Of a stretch of 59,421 nt of DNA, positions 34,903 to 43,957 are shown in pieces. Origin of the DNA: Zoogloeaceae bacterium (GTDB taxonomy: Bacteria > Pseudomonadota > Gammaproteobacteria > Burkholderiales > Rhodocyclaceae); assembly GCA_016791005.1 (NCBI GenBank), contig JAEUNY010000129.1:1-59421 (forward strand), read 5' to 3'. Under the pieces are notes generated by a model. It did no database searches. It had not been told where the DNA came from and saw only the letters and a program-made list of their open reading frames with translations. A program made the translations under genes and the position numbers. Positions within the stretch are counted from its first letter, which is position 1. The number at the start of each line of letters is the position of its first letter.

Positions 34903-35598
34903 ATGCGCCGAAATCTCGTCATTTGGCTGCTGGCCCTGAGCGCGACCCAGGCCGTTGCCGACCCACCCTCCCTGCCGGACGGCGAGACTGCGCCCCCCGA
35001 CCATGCCGCTCAGGCAGACCTCCACCGCACCGCGGCGGACCTGGAGCGCGCGGCCCGCAGCGGACATCGCCTCGCCGCCTACACCCTCGCCATGATGATG
35101 GCCAGGGGCCAAGTGCCCTCTCCAGACTCGACAGCGATCTGGCGCTGGCTGCGCCAGGCAGCCACTGCCGGCTTGGCGGATGCCCAGTTCGCATTTGGCC
35201 AGTTGTATGACCGGGGAATCGGGGTTCCCCGCGCCCCGGGTACGGCCCGCCACTACTACACCCTGGCGGCCCGCCAGGGCCATCTCCAGGCCCAGATCAC
35301 CCTCGGCACCCTTTATTTCATTGGCGACGGCGTGGCGAAGGATGACGTCCAAGCCGCACGCTGGTACCTGGCCGCCGCCCAGGCCGGCGATGCCGGCGCC
35401 CAATACATCGTCGCCCACATGTACGAACAAGGTTATGGACTGCCCCACAATCTTGCCGAGGCCCGCCAATGGTATGCCTTGGCGGCCCGCCAGGGCGACC
35501 CGGTGGCCGCCTCACGCCTTGCCAACCTGATTGCCGCAGACGCCCCGGTCACCCCTTCGCCTGACCGTCCAGCCACACCCCAAGACCCTGGGCGTTGA
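34903..35598 (+). CDS. Secreted Sel1-repeat protein
   Basis: This 231-residue protein has a signal peptide (MRRNLVIWLLALSATQAVAD) and four Sel1-like repeats. The repeats are visible as A-x-x-G-x-x-x-A-Q-x-x-L-G patterns, such as ARQGHLQAQITLGTLYFIGDG and AQAGDAGAQYIVAHMYEQGYG in part. AGGAGG lies seven bases before the ATG. Sel1 proteins act as scaffolds; no specific partner can be named. The 3' end overlaps the convergent hydrolase gene by 50 bases. Confidence 0.85.
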   Translation: MRRNLVIWLLALSATQAVADPPSLPDGETAPPDHAAQADLHRTAADLERAARSGHRLAAYTLAMMMARGQVPSPDSTAIWRWLRQAATAGLADAQFAFGQLYDRGIGVPRAPGTARHYYTLAARQGHLQAQITLGTLYFIGDGVAKDDVQAARWYLAAAQAGDAGAQYIVAHMYEQGYGLPHNLAEARQWYALAARQGDPVAASRLANLIAADAPVTPSPDRPATPQDPGR

Positions 35599-36496
35599 GT
35601 TCGAGGTCGGTTTCGAAGAGCTCGAAGAGCGCCGTCTCGGTCAGGGTCCACCCCTGGCGGCGGGATTCCTCCCGCAGCAGAGTTTCCAGTCCGGCACGGA
35701 TCGCATGGTGCCGATCAGGGCCGTTGTGGACGCTGCGGGCCACGGCGACGTGGGATTCGATGAGCCGATGGAGATCGGCCGCCAGACGCGGCACCTCCTG
35801 AATGCGGCCGAAATGGGTGAGATACATCGCCTGGGGCGCGAAGCTCAGCAATCGATCGATGGACCCATGCATCGCCTCGGGCTCGAATTGCACCGGCGTG
35901 GTCGTCGGGAAGATGCTCGGCCGGCCCGCCACGTCGAGATCGCGATAAGAGAGACCGAAGGTGTCGCCGGTGAAGAAGCCTTGCGACGTGGCATCCCAGA
36001 TACAGACGTGGTGACGAGCATGGCCCGGGGTGTCGAGAAAGCGGAAGACGCGCCCGGCCAGCTCCAGTTCCAGCCCTTCGGTGGCTTCCACCACCCGCTC
36101 GGCCGCCACAGGGATCGGCTCGCCGTAGAGCGCCCGGACGGCCTCCTCGCCGTACACCCCGGCGGCACCGGCCCACAGCTTCGACGGATCCACCATGTGG
36201 CGCAGGCCCCTCGGATGCACGGCCAGACGGGCATTGGGGCAACGCGCCATCAGAGCGCCGGCCGCCCCGGCGTGGTCCAGATGCACGTGGGTGAGGAAGA
36301 GCCAATCCACCGCCTCCGGGCCCAGGCCCATCCCGGCCAACGCCGCCATGACGGGCTCGACGGCATTGAAGGCCCCGGTATCCACCACCGCCACCCGGCC
36401 CCGATGCACCACCAGATGCACCGCCACAAGAAGCGGCCGCACGTATTCCGCGTCCACCGCATACACGCCCTCGGGATACGAATACACCCTCGCCAT
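35549..36496 (-). CDS. MBL-fold metallo-hydrolase
   Basis: This 315-residue protein is a metallo-beta-lactamase-fold hydrolase with the metal motif THVHLDHAG near residue 75 and further ligands in DTPGHARHH and FFTGDTFG, plus LTHFG. The substrate is unknown; glyoxalase II-like or other thioesters are possible for this subgroup. I start at the ATG at 36496, preceded by AGGAAAGG, because it leads directly into YSYPEGVYAVD. It overlaps the Sel1 gene tail to tail. Confidence 0.87.
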   Translation of the reverse strand: MARVYSYPEGVYAVDAEYVRPLLVAVHLVVHRGRVAVVDTGAFNAVEPVMAALAGMGLGPEAVDWLFLTHVHLDHAGAAGALMARCPNARLAVHPRGLRHMVDPSKLWAGAAGVYGEEAVRALYGEPIPVAAERVVEATEGLELELAGRVFRFLDTPGHARHHVCIWDATSQGFFTGDTFGLSYRDLDVAGRPSIFPTTTPVQFEPEAMHGSIDRLLSFAPQAMYLTHFGRIQEVPRLAADLHRLIESHVAVARSVHNGPDRHHAIRAGLETLLREESRRQGWTLTETALFELFETDLELNAQGLGVWLDGQAKG

Positions 36497-36568
36497 CACC
36501 TTTCCTCGCCACTCGTCGCAACGCAACAATTGTACCGGCAATGCCCACCCCGCCACGCCGATTCGGGA

Positions 36569-36596
36569 TTGCAATTGGTTTGTCACATATCAAAAT
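36569..36596 (+). promoter_or_regulatory. Sigma-70-like promoter of the 87-aa gene
   Basis: TTGCAA (36569-36574), 16 bases, then CAAAAT (36591-36596) sit in a locally AT-rich stretch. The predicted start near 36603 is immediately before the palindrome at 36606-36626. Confidence 0.4.
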
Positions 36597-36605
36597 AGAA
36601 GCAGC

Positions 36606-36626
36606 CGATCAGTGATCCACTGATCG
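36606..36626. repeat. Perfect palindrome in the 5' region of the 87-aa gene
   Basis: CGATCAGTG and CACTGATCG are perfect inverted arms of nine bases around a three-base spacer. It ends 39 bases before the ATG at 36666. It may be an operator or, with so short a loop, a poor RNA hairpin. Confidence 0.6.
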
Positions 36627-36665
36627 TGAAAACAAAGATTTCAAACCAGAGAGTGGGAGACAGAA

Positions 36666-36929
36666 ATGCTCACCTTACAAGACTGCATCGACATGTCGGA
36701 CCTGAGCGAAGAGGAAATCCTCGCCATCGCGCAACATGAGCATCTGCCGGAAATGGTGGCCCTGGAACTGGGGAACTATCTGGTCCATACCTCCAGCGGC
36801 GAAAAGCGCATCCGCCGCATGATCTGCGACGATCTCGAGGAGGCCCGGGCCAAGGGCGACAACAGCCGCATCGCCCTCCTGCGGATGGTGCTGAAGCATT
36901 ACGTGGAGCACCACGCCGGGGAGACCTGA
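36666..36929 (+). CDS. Conserved-looking small hypothetical protein (87 aa)
   Basis: This 87-residue protein starts MLTLQDCIDMSDLSEEEILA and is preceded by GTGGGAGA. It is soluble, charged and probably all helical, with EKRIRRMICDDLEEARAKGD and RMVLKHYVEHHAGE in its second half. I think similar proteins occur widely in betaproteobacteria, but no function is known to me. The upstream promoter and palindrome suggest it is regulated on its own. The following lyase gene begins 60 bases later. Confidence 0.75.
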   Translation: MLTLQDCIDMSDLSEEEILAIAQHEHLPEMVALELGNYLVHTSSGEKRIRRMICDDLEEARAKGDNSRIALLRMVLKHYVEHHAGET

Positions 36930-36989
36930 CCCGAGCGAGGGCGCTTGCGGCAGAATGGGGCGGGTCTGAATCCTGATTCGCCCCACTCC

Positions 36990-38150
36990 ATGCCGCACGC
37001 TGCTTTCGATTTCACCACCGTCCTCGACCGCCGGGCCGTCCCGGGCGAAAAATGGGACCGCTACGCCGGGCGGGACGTGCTGCCCATGTGGGTGGCGGAC
37101 ATGGATTTCGCCGCGCCGCCCTGCGTCATCGAAGCCCTCAAGCAGCGCCTCGATCACCGAGTCTTCGGCTACACCGACGCCTGGCCCAGCCTGAAGGACG
37201 CCATCGTAGATGCCATGGCGCGGGACTACGCGTGGGCGGTGGATCCCTCGTGGATCGTCTTCCTCCCGGGCATGGTGGCGGGATTCAACGTCGCCTGCCG
37301 GCTGGCCGGGGAGGCCGGGGACGGGGTCATTACCGCCGCTCCGGTCTATCCGCCGATGCTCGCTGCGCCCGGGCACCACAACCGCGCCCTCCAGCGGGTG
37401 GACCTCGTCCCCGGCCCGAGCGGCGCCTACGGCTGGGACCTGGAGGCCCTGGCGGCCGTCGCCACGCCCCGCAGCCGCCTATTCCTACTCTGCAACCCCC
37501 ACAATCCCGTCGGCCGGGTGTATACCCGCCCCGAACTCGAAGCCCTGGCCCGCTTTGCCGAAGAGCGGGACTTGCTGATCTGCTCCGACGAGATCCACTG
37601 CGGCCTGGTTCTCGACCCGGAGACTCGCCACATCCCCATCGCCACTCTGGGTCCGGAGGTCGCTCGACGCACCATCACCCTGATGGCCCCGTCCAAAACC
37701 TGGAACATTCCCGGCCTGTATTGCGCCTTCGCAATCATCCCCGCACCTGAATTGCGCAGCCGCTACCGCCGAGCCATGCGCGGCATCGTGCCCCACGTGA
37801 ACATCTTCGGCATGGTGGCCGCCGAGGCCGCCTACCGGGACGGGGAGCCCTGGCGGCACGCCCTCATCGACGTGTTGCGGGGCCATCGGGACCAGGTCAT
37901 GGCCTGCCTGGCCGCCTTCCCGGAACTCACCGTGGTATCGCCGGAAGCCACTTATCTGGCCTGGATCGATTGTCGGCGCATGATGGCCGAGCGTGGAATG
38001 GCCGATCCCGTGGCCTTCTTTGAAGCCGCCGGGGTGGGGCTCTCGGATGGCAGCCCCTTCGGGGCACCGGGCTTCGTCCGTCTCAATTTCGGCTGCCCGG
38101 GGACCACCCTCGACGAAGGCCTGGCCCGCATGGCGCGGGCGTTGGCCTGA
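36990..38150 (+). CDS. PatB/MalY-type PLP-dependent C-S lyase (aminotransferase fold)
   Basis: This 386-residue fold-type I PLP enzyme belongs to the MalY/PatB group of cystathionine beta-lyases. Markers are FDFTTVLDRRAVPGEKWD at the start, LPMWVADMDFAAPP, LLCNPHNPVGRVY, CSDEIHCGLV and the PLP lysine in APSKTWNIPGL. It should split cystathionine or cysteine to pyruvate, ammonia and a thiol. I start at the ATG at 36990, where family similarity begins. Confidence 0.9.
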   Translation: MPHAAFDFTTVLDRRAVPGEKWDRYAGRDVLPMWVADMDFAAPPCVIEALKQRLDHRVFGYTDAWPSLKDAIVDAMARDYAWAVDPSWIVFLPGMVAGFNVACRLAGEAGDGVITAAPVYPPMLAAPGHHNRALQRVDLVPGPSGAYGWDLEALAAVATPRSRLFLLCNPHNPVGRVYTRPELEALARFAEERDLLICSDEIHCGLVLDPETRHIPIATLGPEVARRTITLMAPSKTWNIPGLYCAFAIIPAPELRSRYRRAMRGIVPHVNIFGMVAAEAAYRDGEPWRHALIDVLRGHRDQVMACLAAFPELTVVSPEATYLAWIDCRRMMAERGMADPVAFFEAAGVGLSDGSPFGAPGFVRLNFGCPGTTLDEGLARMARALA

Positions 38151-38166
38151 GCCCGAGGCCCCGAAA

Positions 38167-38850
38167 TCAGCCGGGCTGCATCACCGTCGCGAGCCAGTCC
38201 TCGATATCCCTCACCTCCTCGAGGCATAAGCCGTGGTCGGCGGGATAGGCCCGCCAGTCCACCCGATAGCCTGCGGCAAGGAGGCCCTGGGCAGAGGCTT
38301 CGGCAAAGGAATAGGGAATCACTCCGTCCTGACGCCCGTGGGCCATGAAGATCGGCACGTCCCGATTGGCCGGCGCCGCCTCGTCCGCCAAGGTCTCAGC
38401 AAGGGGAAGGTAGGTGGAGAGCGCCAGGAGCCCAGCAAGGCGCCGGGAATGGCGCAGGCCGGCGTGGAGGATCACCGCCCCGCCCTGGGAAAACCCCGCG
38501 AGCACGATCCGCTCGTCGGGGACACCCCGGGCATTTTCCCGCGCCATGAGGGCCCCCAGTTGCTCCGCCGAGGCCCGTACCCCGGCGGCGTCCTCTCGCC
38601 GCTGGGTGAAGTCCGGCGACACGATGTCGTACCACGCCCGCATCACGTAGCCACCATTGACCGTCACCGGCTGCATGGGCGCGTGGGGAAAGACGAACCG
38701 GGTGGGCGGAAACCGGTCGACGTCGAATTCGTCGAGGATAGGCTCGAAGTCATGACCGTCGGCGCCCAGGCCGTGGAGCCAGATCACAGCGTGGGTCGGG
38801 TGGGGTGCGCTCTCGAACTCGACGGCGGGGAGAAGTGGGATCTGGCTCAT
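38167..38850 (-). CDS. Carboxylesterase/phospholipase-type alpha/beta hydrolase
   Basis: This 227-residue hydrolase matches the carboxylesterase EstB/lysophospholipase group. It has HAVIWLHGLGADGHDF, the nucleophile serine in LAGFSQGGAVIL, the aspartate in AHGRQDGVIPY and the histidine in PADHGLCLEEV. All three catalytic residues are present. No signal peptide is seen. It is convergent with the PatB-like gene, 16 bases apart. Confidence 0.9.
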   Translation of the reverse strand: MSQIPLLPAVEFESAPHPTHAVIWLHGLGADGHDFEPILDEFDVDRFPPTRFVFPHAPMQPVTVNGGYVMRAWYDIVSPDFTQRREDAAGVRASAEQLGALMARENARGVPDERIVLAGFSQGGAVILHAGLRHSRRLAGLLALSTYLPLAETLADEAAPANRDVPIFMAHGRQDGVIPYSFAEASAQGLLAAGYRVDWRAYPADHGLCLEEVRDIEDWLATVMQPG

Positions 38851-38897
38851 GGGGCAAATTCCAGAAGGCTAAAAGTAAGCCCATTGTAGGCCCGGCC

Positions 38898-40115
38898 TCA
38901 GGCTCCCAGGCGATCCACCCGTCCCAGTTCGGGGAACCAGCGCCACCACAGCGCCGCCACCAACAAGGTCCCAACGCCCCCCAGCACAATGGCCGGCACC
39001 AGGCCGAACCAAGCGGCGGTCACCCCCGACTCGAATTCGCCCAACTGATTGGAGGCCCCAATGAAGAGGGCGTTGACCGCGCTGACCCGCCCACGCATGG
39101 CGTCTGGAGTTTCAAGTTGAATATGGGCTTGACGGAACACCAGGCTAATCATGTCCGCCGCCCCCAGGATCACCAGAAGCCCGGCCGACAACCACAGGGA
39201 ATGGGAAAGACCGAAGCCGATGGTGGCCAGGCCAAAAATCGCGACCGCCTGAAACATGCGGTGCCCGACCCTTCGGCCCAGAGGATGCCGTGCCAGCCAG
39301 AGCGACATGCCCAGGGCCCCAACCGCCGGAGCCGAGCGAAGCAAGCCGAGACCCCAGGGCCCGGTGTGGAGCACCTCCGCCGCCACGATGGGCAACAACG
39401 CGGTGGCACCCCCCAGCAGCACGGCCATCATGTCCAGGGAGATCGCGCCCAACACCGGCCGATGGCGCCGCACAAAGCCAAGCCCCTCGCGGAAACGCGC
39501 CCAGCCGCTGAGGGTGCCCGTGAGTGCCGGCTGGGGTCGCAGGGGCCGGATCTGGGTGGTCAGGCCCGTGGCGAGGACGAAGGCAACGGCCGCCAGGCCA
39601 TGGACCGTCCCCGCGCCCAGAACATAGAGCACCCCAGCCAAGGCCGGCGCCGCGATGGTAGCCGCCTGCATGGCGGAGGCGCCCATCGCCACCGCCCGGG
39701 CCAGAGCCGTCTCCGGCACCAGGGCCGGCAGCAACGCCTGGCTGGTGGGCATTTCAAAGGTCCGGGCCGCTCCCATGAGCGCGAGCAAGACGAAGATGGA
39801 TTCCCGGCTGATGGTCCCGGTCCAGGTCAGCCCGGCGAGGATCGCCATCCCGAGCGCCTGAACCGCCTGAGACCCCGCCACCAGGCGGCGGCGGTCCAGC
39901 CGGTCGGCCAGGTCACCGGCCAGCGGCAGGAGGACCAGGCGGGGCAGAAATTGCACCAGACCCACCAGGCCAAGGTCCAGGGCGCTGGCGGTGAGTTCAT
40001 ACACCTGCCAGGCGACGGCCACGCTCTGGATCTGAAAACCGCTCGCCGTAAGCACCCGTGCCGCCCAGAAAAGGGCAAACGGCCGATGGGAAAAGAGGGT
40101 CCTGGAATCGGTCAA
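38898..40115 (-). CDS. MFS transporter (EntS/MFS_3 type)
   Basis: This 405-residue protein has about 12 membrane helices. The start SHRPFALFWAARVLTASGFQ and the loop GDLADRLDRRRLV between helices 2 and 3 match the MFS_3 group, which includes the enterobactin exporter EntS. The substrate is not deducible. It lies 47 bases downstream of the esterase gene on the same strand and 37 bases after the CHAT gene; whether they are co-transcribed is unclear. Confidence 0.87.
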   Translation of the reverse strand: MTDSRTLFSHRPFALFWAARVLTASGFQIQSVAVAWQVYELTASALDLGLVGLVQFLPRLVLLPLAGDLADRLDRRRLVAGSQAVQALGMAILAGLTWTGTISRESIFVLLALMGAARTFEMPTSQALLPALVPETALARAVAMGASAMQAATIAAPALAGVLYVLGAGTVHGLAAVAFVLATGLTTQIRPLRPQPALTGTLSGWARFREGLGFVRRHRPVLGAISLDMMAVLLGGATALLPIVAAEVLHTGPWGLGLLRSAPAVGALGMSLWLARHPLGRRVGHRMFQAVAIFGLATIGFGLSHSLWLSAGLLVILGAADMISLVFRQAHIQLETPDAMRGRVSAVNALFIGASNQLGEFESGVTAAWFGLVPAIVLGGVGTLLVAALWWRWFPELGRVDRLGA

Positions 40116-40152
40116 CCGCGCCCCACTGCCTGCCGCCCGGCAAGCCGGCGGA

Positions 40153-42471
40153 TCAGGTCACCCGCCCGGTCAGAAAGAAGGCGCCCCAGAAGAAGGGATG
40201 GGGCCACTTCTGGCGCACCTCCCGCTGCGCGTCCCGCAAGGCGGCGCTCTTGGACGCGCCTTTTTCCATGTTGCGGTAGAAGGCGTCCATGAGCCGCGTC
40301 GTGGCGTCGTCATCCACCTGCCACAGGCTCGCCACCACGCTGCTGGCCCCGGCGTAGAGAAATCCCCGGGTGAGGCCGATCACGTCGTCGCCGGTCAGCA
40401 CCCGGCCCAATCCGGTTTCGCAGGCCGAGAGGGTCACCAGATCGGCGTTGAGGCGCAGGCCGTATAGCTCATCAGTGGTCAGGGAACCATCGTTCGCCCC
40501 GTCGGCAGCGAGGAGGAGGCGCGACTGCAGGGCGTCGTCCGGGTTGTATTCGCCGTGGGAGGCAATGTGAACGTAGCGCCCTTGGCCCACCATCTTGCGA
40601 AACGCCGTCTCGGTGGCTTGGCCGCGGGTGAGCACGGTCGCGCCCGCAACCGAGCGGCCGATGGCCCGCGCCTCCTGCTCGGCGCTGGGCAGGTCGAATC
40701 GCGCATCTTTCAGATCCGGGTTGCCGATGGCCAAGAGGTCCCCTACCGGCTTGCCGCTGGCCGGGCGAAGGAACCGCACCACCGAGGCGCTGGGCAGAAA
40801 GCGCAGATTCCTGCTCGCCACCCAATAATCCCGGCCATCGTGGAGGGTGGCAAAAGACACGTAATGCAGGACGCCATGGGGAATCACCAGGAGGTTGGTG
40901 GCCTTGAGCTTGGCCTCCACCGGGCGGATTAGGCGGTCATAGAGGGCTTTGGCCTGGGTTTCCACGTCCGGCGCCCGGGCTTCGATGTCCTGACGAAACT
41001 TCCGCACCTGCTCTTCCAGACCGTTGGTTTCCAGCTTGACCCCGGTCACCTGACCCCGGGAAAGGGTCATCGCGTAGAGCGATTTTCCACTCGCGTAGAA
41101 CTCCAGCACCTCCTCGTCATCCGCGAGACGGGACTGGACGTCTTCCGCGCTCAAGGCCGAGACGAGGATCAACGACGCCAATTCGGGTGACAGGCTGGAC
41201 AGGGCGGCCTGAGCCCGCTCGGCTTTCGGCGGACGCCCCCTGAGCTCGGCCCCGGCGGAGCGTACGCCGCCGGCCTGGACCCGGCTCTCCGCCTCGGCGG
41301 CCCGCATCTCGCCAAGGAGCGATGACACCTTCGGGCCAGCGCCGCCCGGCGCCGCGAAGTCGTCTTTGGCGGCGAGCAGATCCACCAGGGCCCGGGCTTT
41401 GGCGCGTTCCGTAAATTCAAAGGCCCGGGCCGGCTGCCCCGCGTCGATGGCCAGCGCCACCGCCCGCCCATACACCGCCTGCTTGTCGGCAACGAAGCCG
41501 ATCTTGGCAGCTTCGGTCTGGATGGTGGAGCGCTGACGCTCGATGATCTCGATGGCCTGCCGGTAATAGTTTAGGGCCTCGCCGGCCTGGCCATCGTGTT
41601 CGGCGATCCGCCCCCGGTCGTAGAGCGCCAGCCAGGAGATCTCGCCGTTGGCGGCGATGGCGGGATTGGCGAGGAGCTTGTCGAACCCCGTCCGCGCCGC
41701 CGCCCAATCTCCGGTTTCCAGCAGGGCATGGTTGATCAGGAAGGCCCGGGGCAACTCGGCCCAAACCCAGTTGCTCTCCCCCCGCAGCGCCGCCCCTGAC
41801 ACCAGGTTATCGAGGAAGACTTTGAACTCGAAGGTCTTATCGGCGCGGATAGCGGCCAGCGCCTTGTCGAAACGACCCAGGGCCGACCAGGCCCGGGCGA
41901 GACCCATGGCTTTGATCGGCGCGTAATCCGAGGCCAGCGGCCAGGCCACGCTGACCTTTTCCAGCCGCAGGGCCTCGCGCTCGCCCTCATCCCGCCGACC
42001 GGCCAGGGTGGCCGATATCGAGCGCACCGCCAGGGCCTCAATCTCCATGTCCTTGTCGAACCCACCCTCCCGGTCCATCCAGGCGATCACCTGGGCGGCT
42101 TCCGCCTCGGCGCGAGCATATTGCCCCAGCTCGATCAGCGCACCGGCGCGCATGAGGTGCACGCTGGGGCTCGCATCGTCGAGACCAAACAGCCGAGTGT
42201 GGCGCGGCCCCCGGGCGATAGCCTGGTCGAGACGGTCGAGGCAGGCAAAAAGGCGGTCATAGCGCTTGGTCTTGGAATAGGCGTAGCACAGGGCGTGGAG
42301 GTCCGGCGTTTCCAGGGGACGACGGGCCGCCTCCGCCTCCATCAGCTGCTCAAGCTGATCGAAGCGGCCGGTGGCGGCGAATTCCACCTGCTGACCGCCC
42401 AGGTCCGCCCAGGCAGCCCCCGCCGTGGCGAGCCCGAGGAGGACGCCGACGGCCCAGACGCGCAGGCCCAT
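40153..42471 (-). CDS. Exported TPR-CHAT protease-like protein
   Basis: This 772-residue protein has a signal peptide (MGLRVWAVGVLLGLATAGAA, cleavage near AWA-D). Residues 30-400 are helical TPR-like repeats (for example LNYYRQAIEIIERQRST). The C-terminal CHAT domain at about 500-772 has a caspase-like dyad: histidine near residue 639 in HIASHGEYN and cysteine near 683 in LSACETGLG. The end PFFWGAFFLTG is typical. It begins eight bases after the stop of a predicted outer-membrane protein gene, so the two form an operon. CHAT proteases can be activated by partners bound to the repeats; here the location would be periplasmic or surface. Confidence 0.9.
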   Translation of the reverse strand: MGLRVWAVGVLLGLATAGAAWADLGGQQVEFAATGRFDQLEQLMEAEAARRPLETPDLHALCYAYSKTKRYDRLFACLDRLDQAIARGPRHTRLFGLDDASPSVHLMRAGALIELGQYARAEAEAAQVIAWMDREGGFDKDMEIEALAVRSISATLAGRRDEGEREALRLEKVSVAWPLASDYAPIKAMGLARAWSALGRFDKALAAIRADKTFEFKVFLDNLVSGAALRGESNWVWAELPRAFLINHALLETGDWAAARTGFDKLLANPAIAANGEISWLALYDRGRIAEHDGQAGEALNYYRQAIEIIERQRSTIQTEAAKIGFVADKQAVYGRAVALAIDAGQPARAFEFTERAKARALVDLLAAKDDFAAPGGAGPKVSSLLGEMRAAEAESRVQAGGVRSAGAELRGRPPKAERAQAALSSLSPELASLILVSALSAEDVQSRLADDEEVLEFYASGKSLYAMTLSRGQVTGVKLETNGLEEQVRKFRQDIEARAPDVETQAKALYDRLIRPVEAKLKATNLLVIPHGVLHYVSFATLHDGRDYWVASRNLRFLPSASVVRFLRPASGKPVGDLLAIGNPDLKDARFDLPSAEQEARAIGRSVAGATVLTRGQATETAFRKMVGQGRYVHIASHGEYNPDDALQSRLLLAADGANDGSLTTDELYGLRLNADLVTLSACETGLGRVLTGDDVIGLTRGFLYAGASSVVASLWQVDDDATTRLMDAFYRNMEKGASKSAALRDAQREVRQKWPHPFFWGAFFLTGRVT

Positions 42472-42479
42472 CGCCGGCC

Positions 42480-43745
42480 TCAGAACCAGTAGCCGATATT
42501 GACCGACAGACCGTGGGTATCCCGGCCTCGCAGGTAGGACAACCCGCCACGCAAGAAGCTACGGGAGCTGAAGGCACTGCGATTGGTCCCCACGGTCACG
42601 CCGATCTCCTGAGTGTTATCGACGTAAATCTCCGTGCCGAGGTAGCGGGTGTCGATGACAGAATATTCCGCCGATAGCGGCATCCCGCCGATCCGCACCG
42701 GCTGCGAGAGCATCACGCCGTTACGCAGGACGACGTTATGGATCTCCGGGTTGGCGGAGTAATCACCGGAGCTCACCTTGGTGGTGGCGTAGTAGCCAAC
42801 CATGTTGCCGATCGCGACGTCGAAGCCGGAGCCGCGAATGGCGTAGGTGCTGGCCACCGACCCCGACACCACGCCCGCAAGACTGCCGATGTCCATGGAT
42901 CCGACGATGCCCACCCGGGCCGCCGCCGACACGCTCCACGCATCGGTCATGGGCACGCGGTAACTGACGCCGGGATTGATGTGGTAGCTCTTCGCCCCCT
43001 CGGTGTCTGACAAGGTGATGGGCATGCTGAAAGCGAGCTGCCGGCGCGGATCGATGTTATTGCGGATGGTGTAGGAGAGAGGCAGGGTCGTCACCCGGGT
43101 CTGGAGGCCGCCCACCCGCAGATTGCTGAAATTGAGCCCGATGCCAAAGTTGTTCTGGGGGTCCCCACCGCTGGACGAAGGGAGCGTATCGAACACGTCG
43201 GCAAAATCCGCCGCCACAGCGGTCGGAATCAAGCCGCCGGGTCCGGAAATGGGGCTGTTGGGCGAATGGGCGGCTTGATACTTCATGATCCGGCCAAAGA
43301 GACCAGCGCTCTTCAAATAGTCCTCGAGCAGGCGCTGGGATTCATCCCGATCCGCGCCAAGGAAGGTCTTGGATACTCCTAGCGCAGGAATCTCAAATAC
43401 CAGCAATGCCCCCTGGCCGGTGGCACCAAAGTTGGGGTACTGGATCAGGACTGGCAACCCGTTGAAATAGATATCCAGGTAAGCAACTTCTGTCCCGCTG
43501 TAATACGAGCTGACCCCGGAGAGTGGATAGGTTTTCAGGCCGTTGTAGAGGCTATCAAGGGTTTTGAATGACGCCGTATCACAGCTGTAAATGTTGGGCG
43601 CGTCGACTTCGACCGCGAACCCCAGGCTGAACAATCCCTTCGTGGGGGCCGGACACAGCGACGACTGCGCTTGAACCCCACTTACCCCCACCACCATTGC
43701 CAACCCTGCCGCAGCCGCCCAAGCCCGCCCCATTGCCTTTGCCAT
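42480..43745 (-). CDS. Predicted outer-membrane beta-barrel protein
   Basis: This 421-residue protein has a signal peptide (MAKAMGRAWAAAAGLAMVVG, cleavage near VQAQ). The N-terminal part has a cysteine pair and a globular domain. From about residue 190 there are many alternating short strands, and the chain ends with GLSVNIGYWF, the aromatic C terminus recognised by BamA. I do not recognise the family. I start at 43745, preceded by GGAGGGGGAG, because the signal peptide begins there. It is the first gene of an operon with the CHAT protein and is divergent from the T6SS genes. Confidence 0.78.
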   Translation of the reverse strand: MAKAMGRAWAAAAGLAMVVGVSGVQAQSSLCPAPTKGLFSLGFAVEVDAPNIYSCDTASFKTLDSLYNGLKTYPLSGVSSYYSGTEVAYLDIYFNGLPVLIQYPNFGATGQGALLVFEIPALGVSKTFLGADRDESQRLLEDYLKSAGLFGRIMKYQAAHSPNSPISGPGGLIPTAVAADFADVFDTLPSSSGGDPQNNFGIGLNFSNLRVGGLQTRVTTLPLSYTIRNNIDPRRQLAFSMPITLSDTEGAKSYHINPGVSYRVPMTDAWSVSAAARVGIVGSMDIGSLAGVVSGSVASTYAIRGSGFDVAIGNMVGYYATTKVSSGDYSANPEIHNVVLRNGVMLSQPVRIGGMPLSAEYSVIDTRYLGTEIYVDNTQEIGVTVGTNRSAFSSRSFLRGGLSYLRGRDTHGLSVNIGYWF

Positions 43746-43857
43746 GTCTCCCCCTCCGCTGAATATCCCGATTTTCCTGGGCTCCACCCCATCCCCGCCC
43801 TGAATGGCTTTGCCCCCCGGCTACGATGTCATAGGCCCTGGGGGCGGCGCAAGGGGG

Positions 43858-43873
43858 TGTGAATCCTTTCACA
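43858..43873. promoter_or_regulatory. CRP/Vfr-like binding site
   Basis: TGTGA-N6-TCACA is a perfect match to the CRP-family consensus, in fact symmetrical over TGTGAA-N4-TTCACA. It lies in the 212-base divergent region between the outer-membrane/CHAT operon and tssJ. It is centred about 68 bases upstream of the predicted tssJ transcript start. Confidence 0.6.
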
Positions 43874-43899
43874 GGCTCGGCCGCAGGCGCAGGAAGGGA

Positions 43900-43927
43900 T
43901 TCCCCGATGAGGGGATGCCCCTATAAT
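43900..43927 (+). promoter_or_regulatory. Sigma-70-like promoter of the T6SS operon
   Basis: TATAAT at 43922-43927 is a perfect -10 element. The -35 region (TTCCCC at 43900, spacer 16) is poor, as expected for an activator-dependent promoter. The predicted start is near 43934, just ahead of the AGGGAG ribosome site of tssJ. Confidence 0.55.
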
Positions 43928-43957
43928 TGAGCCCGCCTCAATCAGGGAGTCCCATGC

